A stretch of DNA of 64,000 bases from Yamagishiella unicocca (lineage: Eukaryota; Chlorophyta; Chlorophyceae; Chlamydomonadales; Volvocaceae), in NCBI GenBank assembly GCA_003116995.1, contig BDSL01000082.1, positions 423,088-487,087 of the forward strand. The letters are read 5' to 3'. Below, piece by piece: positions 13,401 through 24,537 of this stretch; position 1 is the stretch's first letter; each line of letters starts with the position of its first letter. The translations under genes were made by a program, and so were the position numbers. The notes beneath the pieces were generated by a model, which had not been told where the DNA came from, did not search any database, and saw only the letters and a program-made list of their open reading frames with translations.

Positions 13401-16400
13401 TTTCGCCGTTCTTTGTCCTAGTTGTACGCCTACAGCGCTACTGTGTCGCGACTCGGGCGGGGGTCAGCCTGACGGGCCCACCTTGGAGACGACCTTGTGG
13501 GCGGGCACGCCCAGGACCATCGCAACGAACTTCTGGTGCTTGGCGGGAGCCTGCACGGGTGGATTGGGGGCCGTGTTGAGGAGAAGGCAACGGCCAGGGC
13601 AAGCCGCACGCACTGCTTGGGCTCATCCAGCGTAAGAGGCAGACAGCGAGGGGTCAGCAGTAACGACGGACAACCTACGCCTGCCAAAAGTACTAGTCAA
13701 AGCCTGGCTCCCGACAAGCCCTAAAACCCCCCGCCAGAACCACCCTAGCCCACCCCCACGCAGTCCAACCCAAGGCGTGTCTGCCCGCCCCCACCTGAGT
13801 GGAGCTGTACAGCGTGAACTCGTCGTTCTCATGCGGGATGACCACGCAGTTGTTGGGCTCCAGGTAAAAGTGCTCCTGGCCGCCGACCTGGGAGCAGGTG
13901 GGAGCAGGTGGGAGGCGGTGCGAGGCGGTGCGAGTAGATGTGAGCCGGGGTGAGCCGGGGTGGCCGGATGGTGTTTTTGCGTACACTCACCGTAGAAGAC
14001 AAATGGTACATTCAGCTGTACCGCTTCCCCGCTGTTGCTTCTTCTTGGCTTTCTTTCTCTCTCTATGTCCGCCAGCGGGATTCTTCTGAGCGGTCCCCCT
14101 TTGCCTCGTATGACCAACACGCTTTGCCTCGTATGGCCAACACGCTTCCCTACGCGGCCCCCTCCTGACCTTGTAGGTCCCGGTGATGACGTGGTCGCAC
14201 TGCGACCAGGTGGTATCCACATCGCCGCACTCAAGCTGTCGGGAGGGAGGAGCGGGACGAGCGGAAGGACATTAAGTCAAAGGAAGCCAACCCTGAGGTT
14301 GACTCGCGACGCACTACGGGTAGTTTCAACACTGTGGAACTACCCCCTTACGGGAACCTAAAGATCACTTTCGAGATATCCCAACTAATTAGGATAAGTT
14401 AGTAGGCAAGTCAGGCCGTTGAACGCCCGTTGCCCAATGTGCGTCTGCGTCTGTGTCAGGGAAGGGCTGCGCCTAATCCGCGCAGCACGCGGCTCGCCAC
14501 AAGTGTGTGGCAAACCCACATCACCTCTGCAGACACGCCCTCGTCACCCCGCACACCTTGCCCTTGTAGTCGTCGTAGAAGGAACCCGCCTCGATGGCCT
14601 CCTCAATGGACATGATGGCGGGCAGCTCCTCGTAGCTAACCTCCACCGCTCGGGCGCCGGCGCGCGCGGCGGCCTCCGTCTCGGCCACCACAATGCCGAT
14701 GACCTGCGAACATTCGAGTTAAAAAGCAGGGTCAGCCCGGTAGCTTTGGCGGTCTGCGAATCGCAGCCGGTTAGGCTGCACATTGGTAGGAAGCACATTG
14801 GTCATAGACCATATCACCCCCCTGGATGCACTCCACCGTACCTCTGATCCCATCCTGCTCAAACCCATCCACAGCCCCCCCCCCCCGCCCCCTGCCGCGC
14901 CTCTCCGCTGGACCACCACCTTCACCGCCCTCGGTTTGTTGGCCGCGGGTTCGCGGATTCTCTTATACCCCCCCGGGCCCACCTGTGCGCTCGCTGTCGC
15001 CTCGCTCCCCCCACGAGGCGGTTTGTCGGCCGTCGGTTCGCGGAACCTCTTATTACCCCCCCCTCCCAGCCCACCTGGCCCACGGCGGTGACCTCGCTGA
15101 CCGCAAACACCTCCTCATCGTGCCAAACGGGCCCGATGGCGTTGCTGCCGGGCACGTCCTTGGCGCTGTAGAAGCCCACCACCCCGGGGATCTGCGGCGT
15201 GGCAGCGGAGGGGGGCGTAGAGACGCGTGTTGGGTTTGGCAGCCGAAGGGAGGGCGGCAGGGCGGGCGAGGAGCTTTGCGGCCACCCCTCCCTAGAGGGA
15301 TGGCATCTGCACTGCGAGCGCGTCCCCGGAACCTCCTCCCACCCACGCATCCTCACACGGCCATGACCGATCGTGAACCAATCTTGCCCCGTGTTCCCCC
15401 CCCTTCGCCGCCGGCCCCAATCCCAGCGCCATCCCCTCACCTGCAGCGCAGCCGCAGCGTCCACCTTGACGATACGCGCGTGTGGCTTGGATGACGTCAC
15501 TAGCGCCCCCACCAGCCCGTCCTGCGTCAGCTTGATGTCGTCCGTGTACTGCGCCTCACCGCTGACCTGCGAGCGTACGGACGGGCGGGTGCCCCGGAAC
15601 CTCAGTTGCTCACGCAGGCGTATGTTGGGAGGCCTCAGTCCACACCCCGAGAGATGGATTCCTCCTTGCGCACCACCCGCGTCTGACATGAAGGAGTGCG
15701 AATGTGCTTAATGGCGCTTCCATCCGCGCCCGCCTATTCTCATTGCTGCTCAGAATACTCCAGACCTCCGAAGTGACCCCCCGGTCAAGTGACCCCGGGT
15801 ATTTTTCTCAAACCCCCCGCCCCCCCGCCCCCACCTGCAGCTCCGCCGCCATATGCTGGTGCGACTGACCCACCACCGACACCGTGTCGGGGGTGGCGGG
15901 TGCCTGCACGGGAAACACGTCAAGCACGACACACACGGGACAGCGAGCGACCGTTGGCCGATGGCCGTGCCCTTCCTCGGCAGGTTGGTAGGGGTTTGAA
16001 CACGTGCAGCGTTGCCTTGGGGTCCACAGGTGGCGCTGCCCGCTACGGGCCGGGGCGCACGTGTCGAGTATGAGCTAAGGGTCTTGGGGGAGTTCGTGCG
16101 TCAGGGCAAAGCCAACATGTGCGTCAGAGCGAAGCAAACACTGCAACAATGAACTAGGCGAGGAACAGGCCGCAGCCGTGGGCCCCGCACTTCAAGGTCC
16201 TGGGGCGGGGGGGCGTACCTCGGCTTCGCCGTGGAACTGCACGCCGTGCGCTGGGTGGCGGTCGTACGGCTTAGCGGCGGAGCGGTAGTCTGCAAGGGCG
16301 GGTCCAGGGAGGGCGCGGCAGAGGTGAGGGTCAGCGAGCGGCAGGGGTGCGTGACAGCCGGAACTCCCAGGCGGATGTTGTCCCGGGCTGACGGGCCAAG

Positions 16401-19400
16401 GCCCCCTACCCTATCGGGTATATGCATTGTCCCGGCCGACGGCACAGGCCGCATTCTTGTCAGCTATAACAGCCATACTGACACGCGTTCCTTTCCGACT
16501 AGGGAGCTGAAGCCAACCGCCAAAGACCGGTGCGTTCGAGGATGCCGGTACCAGGGTCGTGGGTGGCTAGGTGGTGGCTTACCTGCTGGCAGGTTAGCCT
16601 TGTACGCCGCTTCGGTGTCAGCCTGGTGGACAAGCCATCGACCCGGGACGTGAGGATAAGGGACAAGAGCAACGTCACGTTGGTGCCGCGGCGCGGCGCT
16701 TCGAAGCAAGCATGTTTGATACGGGACAAGAGCAACGTCACGTTGGATGCCACGGAGCGGACCTTCGAAGCAAGCATGTTTGATCAGGGACAAGAGCAAC
16801 GTCACGTTGGTGCCGCGGCGCGGCGCTTCGAAGCAAGCATGTTTGATACGGGACAAGAGCAACGTCACGTTGGATGCCACGGAGCGGACCTTCGAAGCAA
16901 GCATGTTTGATCAGGGACAAGAGCAACGTCACGTTGGGTGCCGCGGCGCGGCGCTTCGAAGCAAGCATGTTTGATACGGGACAAGAGCAACTTCACGTTG
17001 GATGCCACGGAGCGGACCTTCGAAGCAAGCATGTTTGATACGGGACAAGAGCAACGTCACGTTGGATGCCACGGAGCGGACCTTCGAAGCAAGCATGTTT
17101 GATACGGGACAAGAGCAACGTCACGTTGGATGCCACGGAGCGGACCTTCGAAGCAAGCATGTTTGATACGGGACAAGAGCAACGTCACGTTGGATGCCAC
17201 GGAGCGGACCTTCGAAGCAAGCATGTTTGATACGGGACAAGAGCAACGTCACGTTGGATGCCACGGAGCGGACCTTCGAAGCAAGCATGTTTGATACGGG
17301 ACAAGAGCAACGTCACGTTGGATGCCACGGAGCGGACCTTCGGAGCAAACGCGTTTGCTTCAACCTCCAAGGACCCCACGCCATTCTCGGCACCGGACAG
17401 CACTGTCAGCATGTCCGTCAGGTGCCTCAGTCTGAGTTCCTTGTGTAAAAATCGGTTCCCCCCCCCTGGCACAAGGTGCAGGGTGAACCCTCAGGGGTCG
17501 ACGAGTTTGGAGCTGCACACTAATGCTCCTGAACAGAGGATTCAGCTGCAAAGAACGGAACACCGGGTCACGAGACGACCACAGCGTTCACTGCCCGCTT
17601 CCTCCCTTGCTCCCTCCCACGCTACGTGGCCAAGCAAGGCCGTGTCCCGCCGCACCTCCAGCTTCAACGCGGCGTGCACAAAGAACTTGAAGATGAAGGA
17701 CGCCGCCAGAGCGCGTCGGAACTCCACCTTGCCGCCGGGGGCGTTGTCGGCCATCACCACGTCCTGCCGCACGGCAGCCAGGGCCGCCTGTCCAGCCGGA
17801 GTGCCACGGGAAGGCAAGGCGGGCAGGCGGTGAGGCAGGGAAGCAAGCCATGGGGTTGGCCAGGGCCCGAGGCAGGGGGCGCGGGGCCGGGGTCCCGAGG
17901 CAGGGGGCCCGGGGCCTGAGGGGGGGAAGGCCAGGGCCTGACGACTAGAGTGCTCTGGTCTCGATGCCAAACTGGCGGCGATGGCTTGCGACGCCGGCCG
18001 CGCTTGGGAGCACAAGATCCCAGTCGAACGGTAGGAACGGCGCAGCGTGTATTAGCGCTGACGGCAAGGCATATGCAGTGGTGGTCAGGCCGGCAGCTCC
18101 TCTTTTCCTTGGCTCCGCTGTCCACCCTGATTTCTCTTATCTGCTATACTGGACCCGCTTTCAAGAATCGAATCCCAATCCCGCAACATCAGCCACGCAC
18201 CTGCAGGGTGTCTTGGTCCCACGGCTTGCCCACCAGAGCAGCCGCAACCGCCGGCGCCATAACGGCGCGGGCCGCCACGCCGCCGAAGGCAACCTCCGCT
18301 TCCTCCACCACCCACACGCCCTCCGAGGCGCCGGGAGCCAGCTTGACACGCATGCCTGTTGGCAACGCAATACGGGGTAGACACATACATAGTCGGTACA
18401 TACATAATAGGTACATACATAATCCAGTGTAACGTCTTCGCCTTCTCCTTCCCCTTCTCCTTCCCCTTCTCCTTCCCGTGTCGTCACACGGCTTCCCCTA
18501 AACCCGCTGCCCCCCGGGCGCCTCACCCGCGTTGACGATGGCTATGTCATCCTCGCGGCGCGGGCTCTGCTTAAACTCCTTGACGTACTCGTTGGGGCGG
18601 GTGAAGGGCAGCAGCACCTTGTACAGCACCTCGTGAGGGCGCAGGTCCACCTGCCTGCGGGTGCGGAGAGGGAGGGAGGGGAAGGGACAGGAAGGGATTG
18701 TTGTTGGGGCGGGCAAAGGAAGGCAAGGGAAGGGGATCGGATCGCGCGAACGAACTGGGTCAGGCACATCCAGCGCGTTGGGGCGCCTCCTCCCCACGCA
18801 GCGTCGGACGAGGCTCCATAGTCCGGCCCCAAGGAGGCTCCATAGCCCGGCCCCAAGGAGGCTCCATAGCCCGGCCCCAAGGAGGCTCCATAGCCCGGCC
18901 CCAAGGAGGCTCCATAGCCCGGCCCCAAGGCGGAGCACTTGCCTCCAGGGGCAGCCGACCTCACTAATGTGCCCGGCGCATCCCGGCTCGGGGCGCGGGG
19001 AGTTACAGGCGAATCCGCGAATCCACGGCCGACAAACCAAGGCGGTGAAGATGGCGGTCCAGGAGAGACGGGGGAGGCGAATAGACGGAGCGGAGGCGCG
19101 AGAGGGGCCGCGCGGGGACCGGAGGATTGGCCTCACCTGTATCCCACGAAGAACTCGGAGGCGCGGACGCTGCGCTCGCCGGAGTCCTTGCCCAGAGCCA
19201 CAAAGGTAGCCCCCGCCGCCATCCACAGCGGGTTCAGATCGGAGATGGGCGAGCCGGTCACGATGTTGCCGCCCAGCGCCGACACGTTGCGGATCTGGTT
19301 GCCCGCAAACCACCGCAGCTGGTTGACGACGGCCTCCATGGCTGAAACCTCGTGGCGCGGTCGGCTGGCGATGAGGCCCTTGAAGGCGTTCGTCATCCGC

Positions 19401-22400
19401 GTCAGCGTCACCGCCGCGCCGATCTCCACGCCGCCATCCGTCACCGTGATCTGCGGCGCCCGGGTCGCGTCATCGCACTTCGTGAGTGCGTAAGTGCTTG
19501 TGTGCGTAAGTGCTTGAGTGCTAGAGTGCGTAAGTGCGTAAGTGCGTAAGTGCTTGTGTGCTTGAGTGCTTGAGTGCTTGAGTGCGTAAGTGCTTGAGTG
19601 CTAGAGTGCTTGAGTGCGTAAGTGCTTGAGTGCTAGAGTGCTTGAGTGTGTAAGTGCTTGTGTGCTTGAGTGCTTGAGTGCTTGAGTGCGTAAGTGCTTG
19701 TGTGCTTGAGTGCTTGAGTGCGTAAGTGCTTGAGTGCTAGAGTGCTTGAGTGCGTAAGTGCTTGAGTGCTAGAGTGCTTGAGTGTGTAAGTGCTTGTGTG
19801 CTTGAGTGCTTGAGTGCTTGAGTGCGTAAGTGCTTGTGTGCTTGAGTGCGTAAGTGCTTGTGTGCTTGTTGCAGGTCAATACCTGCTGCGCCAAACTAGC
19901 CAAATTCCACGCCACGGTGCCTGGCCCTGATCGTGCATCCGGCCATCCCTGGATTCTCGTGCCGGTACTCGATTGATACCACCACCTAGTTCACTCTCAT
20001 GTCAGTCCAGTTCAGTCTTGCACCGGGTTTATCCGCACCCCAATACCGCCGCACCTGGTCCATCCGCGCCAGAGTACCACCGCACCTGGTTCATCTCCTT
20101 GACGTGAGTGGGCGCAATGATGACGGGATAGTTGGCGTTCTTGAACTTCATCTCGATGCCCACCTCCGTATTGCCCACCACGAGCTTGGCCGCGGGGTGG
20201 GCCGCCTTGAGCTCCAGCAGCTGCTCCAGGGTGGCCGGGCGATGCCACGTCACGTTGGGGCCTGCGGCGCGTACGGCAACGGAGGAAGCGACAGCCGCGG
20301 GTCGCAAAAGGCAGGACGGGGCGGATGACCCAAACGGATTGGGTGGATCAGATCCTACCGCATGATGCCCCCAACACGCTTTTGGATGGGTAAGAGACGT
20401 TTTCCGTACTACACGGTTTTATCGTATACGGGTTATTCGTATGCGTGTCCATGGTCTCGTGGTTTTATAGGGAGGTGTAACATATAGTGATTTCCTTCTG
20501 CCCCGCCTCACCAGGCATGGCCATGTGGAAGGCGGGGCGCTTCTTCAGCTCGGGAGGGAAGATGGGCTCGCAGCTGGGACGCGCGGGCGCCGCGGCGGCA
20601 GCAGCAGCACCGGGCGTCTTCTTGCAGCAGTTCGCTGCGCCGCAGCCATTGGCTGCGGTGCCACAGCCGTTGGTGGCGGCGCCGCAGCCGTTGGTGGCGC
20701 CGTCGGCCTTGGCAGTGCAGTCGCATGGCATGCCCGTGGAGGGGCAGACGCCGGCGGCGCCGTTGGCGGGCGTGGAGGAGCCGTTGCTGGCGCCGGGCGC
20801 AAGGCCCTTGCTGGCGGCGATGGCCTCCTCCGAGTAGGCGGCTGGGTCGGTCTTGGCGAAAGTCTTGAAGGCGTCCAGGATGGGCCGGTAGCCGGTGCAG
20901 CGGCTGGCCGGGAACAGGGTGGGTGGGCAGGCAGGCATGGGGGGAATCGGTATTTAGGATTGTGTTTAGGATTGCTTTCGGACGTGTTTGACGGTAGGCC
21001 GGTATTTGAAAGACCAGGCGTGCGCAGAAAGGTCCTGCGCCGCAGGATTCAGGAACATGTTGAGGAACCTGCAGGGCAAGTGGCAGCCCATCCGCGCCAC
21101 TTCCCAAGACCTCGGCAGCTCCTGTCTTAAAAAATGACATCTACCGCAGTCTTCTGAGTCCCATTTACGGGTGCGGCCAACCCTTCCAAACAACTCTTGA
21201 GCAGCCTGCCACGCCATCACGCCATGCCCTACTGCGCGCTCGCATGTGCAAGCTGACGCCTTGGGGAGTCCTGCACCTCCCAGGAACGTCTCTCAGGATC
21301 ACTTGCAGCATCCAGACCATAGCTGGGTCAAACGGCCCATCTGCTCACTTGGAAGTGCAGCAAGCCCCTACGCCAGCCCACGTCCGCCAGGTGGCCTATT
21401 AGCCCTTACCACACTGGTAACCCGTACGCTACCCTGGGCGTATGCTTGGTGGTATAAAGGCCAACCCAACCTGGCACCCCAACGGCATTGGCAAGGCAAC
21501 ACGCCATGTTCGTTGAGACTATTGAGGGCCGCGCATCTGAGGGGCTGCCATGACCCATGTGTTCGTACGGCGTGGCCACCTGCTCTATGGCGATGGCGCC
21601 TGTCCATCCCTTCCAGCAGCCCAGACAACCACTTTTGCCCTTCCCGCCTCTTGCAGCCCACGGTTGGAAGGCCTGATCCCCCCATCGAGACCTCCCTCCA
21701 CCACGTGCTCACGACGCACCACAGGTTGCCCCCCAGCGCGTCCTCAATCTCCTCCTCGCTGGGCGGCTCCTCGCACGAACGCAGCAGACTGTACATGGAC
21801 ATGACGAAGCCGGGCGTGCAGAAGCCGCACTGCGAGCCGTGCATCACAGCCAGTCGCTGCTGGACCGGGTGCAAGCCCTCGCGCACGTTACCGAGGCCTG
21901 GGGCCCGAGAGGGGGGGTGCAATGGGGTTGAAGTCAGGGCGCTAGGTGGGGAGGGGCGTCGTACGGGGACTGGCTGCCGGGATAGGGGACTTCTGTCGGG
22001 TGTGCGGTTGGGGGGGAGGCATGCCTAACGGTTGTTGTCAGCTTGGCGTAAGGAAGTATTGAGTTTGCGTTCGCGCGTCGACTCCTATGAGCCCGCGACC
22101 CGAGGCGCGGCATGTGTAAGGATTATCGTCCCCGCGCTTGTCGGTGCGGAGCATGCACATTAGGTAAGGGCAGCGACCAACACGATCAGGCGCAACCCAC
22201 ATGTATGAAAGTACAGTTGTAATTTCGACATACTGCAGGGAGTTGGTGCAAGGTTGACCGGATCTTGGCAGTAACAGCCAACGCAGCATGCATACGCGGC
22301 AGCGCGCCACGCGTCGAACCGTCGAGGCGACTAGCGCCGCCCAAATTCCCAGCCCACCTTCCACGGTGACGACCTGCATTCCCTCCACCGCATACAGCGG

Positions 22401-22865
22401 GCAGAGGCATGCATTAGCCGACCGGTGGACCGCACGGCCGTCCTCCCAGTGCGACAGCATAACGGTGCAAGCTCCACATCCTCCCTCGCCGCATCCCAAC
22501 TTGGTGCCCTTCAAATTATTTTCTGCGGTTGGGGGACGGTTTGCTGAGTCCAGGCCACGCCAGTGCCACATGAAGCCCGTGTTGGAGTCATAGCATCCTC
22601 ACAGGGTGGCCACCAGTTTCAAAAGCTTGCTGCCGATCAATTCCTTCCACATTCCAGATCAGAAGCATGTGCTGTAACTCCGGATAGCGATCGCGTCCAT
22701 ATTTGGGGAAACAACTTGCATAAACCTTCCACTCCGTTCGCCGGCGGCCTCACCCCTCAGGAATTGTAGCAGGGTCGTCTCGCCTTGACCGGAGGGCAGA
22801 ATGTAGCGTTTGCCGTTGATGTAACAGATAGGCTCTGTAGCCCCAGGCATATCCGCCGTCACCAT
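7500..22865 (-). CDS. XDH: Xanthine dehydrogenase, complete 31-exon gene
   Basis: Molybdo-flavoenzyme that oxidises hypoxanthine to xanthine and urate with NAD+; purine catabolism. Exons in coding order: 22865-22754, 22522-22358, 21897-21720, 20903-20512, 20261-20086, 19450-19137, 18654-18527, 18355-18201, 17787-17656, 16622-16583, 16289-16219, 15903-15835, 15566-15441, 15191-15075, 14703-14557, 14235-14170, 13887-13795, 13550-13482, 12940-12802, 12584-12424, 11945-11829, 11527-11340, 10821-10653, 10223-10054, 9776-9617, 9356-9258, 9018-8954, 8577-8433, 8168-8115, 7797-7664, 7518-7500. They sum to 4170 nt (1389 aa) with every phase matching. First 2Fe-2S ligands C48/C53/C56/C78; second C116/C119/C152/C154. 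FAD-site motif GNTEVG near 312-317 and LGGNI near 400. Mo-site residues equivalent to bovine E802, R880 and E1261 are E862 (GGKE), R940 and E1325 (AVGEPP). The C-terminus RPKISC is typical of the family and is not an SKL-type peroxisomal signal. Exon 10 is only 40 nt. The Fe-S/FAD linker is unusually Cys-rich. Confidence 0.97.
10847..10975. repeat. 12-bp tandem repeat TTTGGCAACGAG in XDH intron 22
   Basis: About ten near-perfect copies of a 12-bp unit right beside the acceptor side of exon 10821-10653. Because 12 is a multiple of 3, it yields artificial repetitive open frames. Confidence 0.9.
11243..11335. repeat. 12-bp tandem repeat CCAATCCAAGCC in XDH intron 22
   Basis: Seven to eight perfect copies ending within a few bases of the donor of exon 11527-11340. 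It is unrelated in sequence to the other 12-bp array at the far end of the same intron. Confidence 0.9.
16660..17345. repeat. 63/64-bp minisatellite in XDH intron 9
   Basis: About eleven copies of a unit starting GGGACAAGAGCAACGTCACG and containing CTTCGAAGCAAGCATGTTTG. Two sub-variants exist: one with a GATGCCACGGAGCGGAC core and one with a GTGCCGCGGCGCGGCG core. They alternate in the first part, then the first variant becomes uniform. It fills most of the intron between exon 17787-17656 and the 40-nt exon 16622-16583. Confidence 0.93.
18824..18932. repeat. 24-bp tandem repeat in XDH intron 6
   Basis: Five copies of GGCTCCATAGCCCGGCCCCAAGGA-type units in the intron between exons 19450-19137 and 18654-18527. 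Confidence 0.88.
19478..19870. repeat. Degenerate 8-bp repeat (AGTGCTTG/AGTGCGTA) in XDH intron 5
   Basis: About 390 bp of AGTGCTTG, AGTGCGTA and AGTGCTAG octamers with some longer-period order. It lies between exons 20261-20086 and 19450-19137, close to the acceptor of the latter. Confidence 0.9.
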
Positions 22866-24537
22866 GTTTTAGGGCTGCAAAGCCTCACACACGCAAAGTG
22901 GCAGGCCTTGCCCCTTAAGGATTAGCGGTCACTTGTCTAGAGGCAATTGGAAGAGGCTTAAAACGGAAGTGTGGTCCCCGTGCATCATATGCAAAGGACG
23001 GTTGTATGCCAACCGTTCGACTTTGGAGCTGTGGTACCTTTCGTGCAGTATATCGCAAACTCATTCAATATGGCATTTGAAAACTATGATAGCAGCTGCA
23101 CCTTTCTTGCGGGCCAGGATGTGCGTCGTCCAAGCTGACCCAACGTGTAAAAACGCTCACAGGTTTCCCTTTCGCTCATCATAATAAACATATATCGCTG
23201 TAAAACCTGCGCGCTCGATTTGGGTTACGCATTGAGCATTCCAGCTGCTGGTCTTACCATTTGTCACAGTGGGACGCCCATGGACGCCCCGATGCCCCCC
23301 CGTCACCTGATCCCACACTTCCCCACCGCCTTCCAACAAGACGCCATCGCTGTCCTGCGGCACCGCTTTATTTATTGGGTATTACGCTGGTAAAATGCTT
23401 GGGCATGCCCTCTTCCTTCGCGGCCTGCCCTGGCCTACCCTACATCTGGACTACAAGTTTTCTGTCGATGGCAATTGTTCATTTGTCCTCTCTCCCTACA
23501 TCCTGTGGTCCGTGATTAGAAGTGGGGGAAACTGAGTGAATGCAGGAATGTTTTGGCGACTGGGACCTACTGGTCCGGAATTGTGGGTGGTTGAGGCAAG
23601 TGCAGCGTTCACCGTGATGGCACGTCGGCGATGGTGCAGGGTATAGGGTCCCTGATGCTGCCCTAGCCTGCGACATATGCATGCTCGTTCGTGATGTGGT
23701 TTGGGGAATGCACCCCAGGTTGCGAGCAGTTTGGGCAGCCAGCCCATGCCGGTCCTGTGGTGTCCTGCTGGAGCGGCTGGAGCCTCGCCTACAGCGCACA
23801 AGCTCCATGAGCGCCTACAGCCGCTACAGGCGAGCTGAAGGTCGAGGTACGTGTTTGCAGGTGGGAAGGATAAAGGACGGGGAGGACCCACCACCACCTT
23901 TCGCTTGAGCGTGCCAGGGTCCTTGCGTTATGATCTAGTCAGCAGCCCCAATTCCAGCCGCAGACCCAGGCATGGCCCGTCGATGTCAGGCCAGTAGGTG
24001 ACTAAACAAGGCTCATGTTTTGTTCGGTCTCAGCACGAAGCCTGCTCGTAGGGTTCTGCGCGTGAAAGACTGATCGTTAAGATGGGCATTACATGGCACG
24101 ACAAAACCCTCAGGAAGGCTCCAGCACCACTTGCCCCTTCTTGCCCAACCCCGTACACGCGGTGACCTTTGAACTCAATGCGCTAAACTGGGTATGAGCC
24201 GCCCCCCAGCAAATCGAGGCGGTAGATGCCAGGAAAGGAGGCGCAGTCGTGTGATTTGCGAGTTGGCCTCGCCGTACTACATAGCCACACCCAAATATAG
24301 CTAATGAATAACCAGGCGTCACTGGTTATTACTCAGCTGCATGCATTGGAGTTGGGCACTGAGGCCTCCATATGCTGGTACCTGCCGTTCATCATACTTT
24401 GTCTTTTGCAAATATGCCATAGGAATTGGAAGCAGATGTAACACAAATATACTGAAGAGAACACATTTTATTGCCCACGGCGTTCCTTTTTGGTCGCATC
24501 GTCAGGTCCGTTGACCTGAAGATAAAGCACGCTAAGC
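22866..24537. other. Spacer between divergent XDH and ENTH-adaptor genes
   Basis: About 1.67 kb between two outward-facing start codons. Base composition is visibly less GC-rich than the exons and no coding signal is convincing. It must hold both promoters, possibly shared; I see no motif I can name. Confidence 0.6.

Noticed and set aside
16660..17345. CRISPR-like regular array
   Set aside because: Units are contiguous 63/64-bp repeats with no unique spacers, lie in an intron of a eukaryotic gene, and have no cas genes near; this is a minisatellite.
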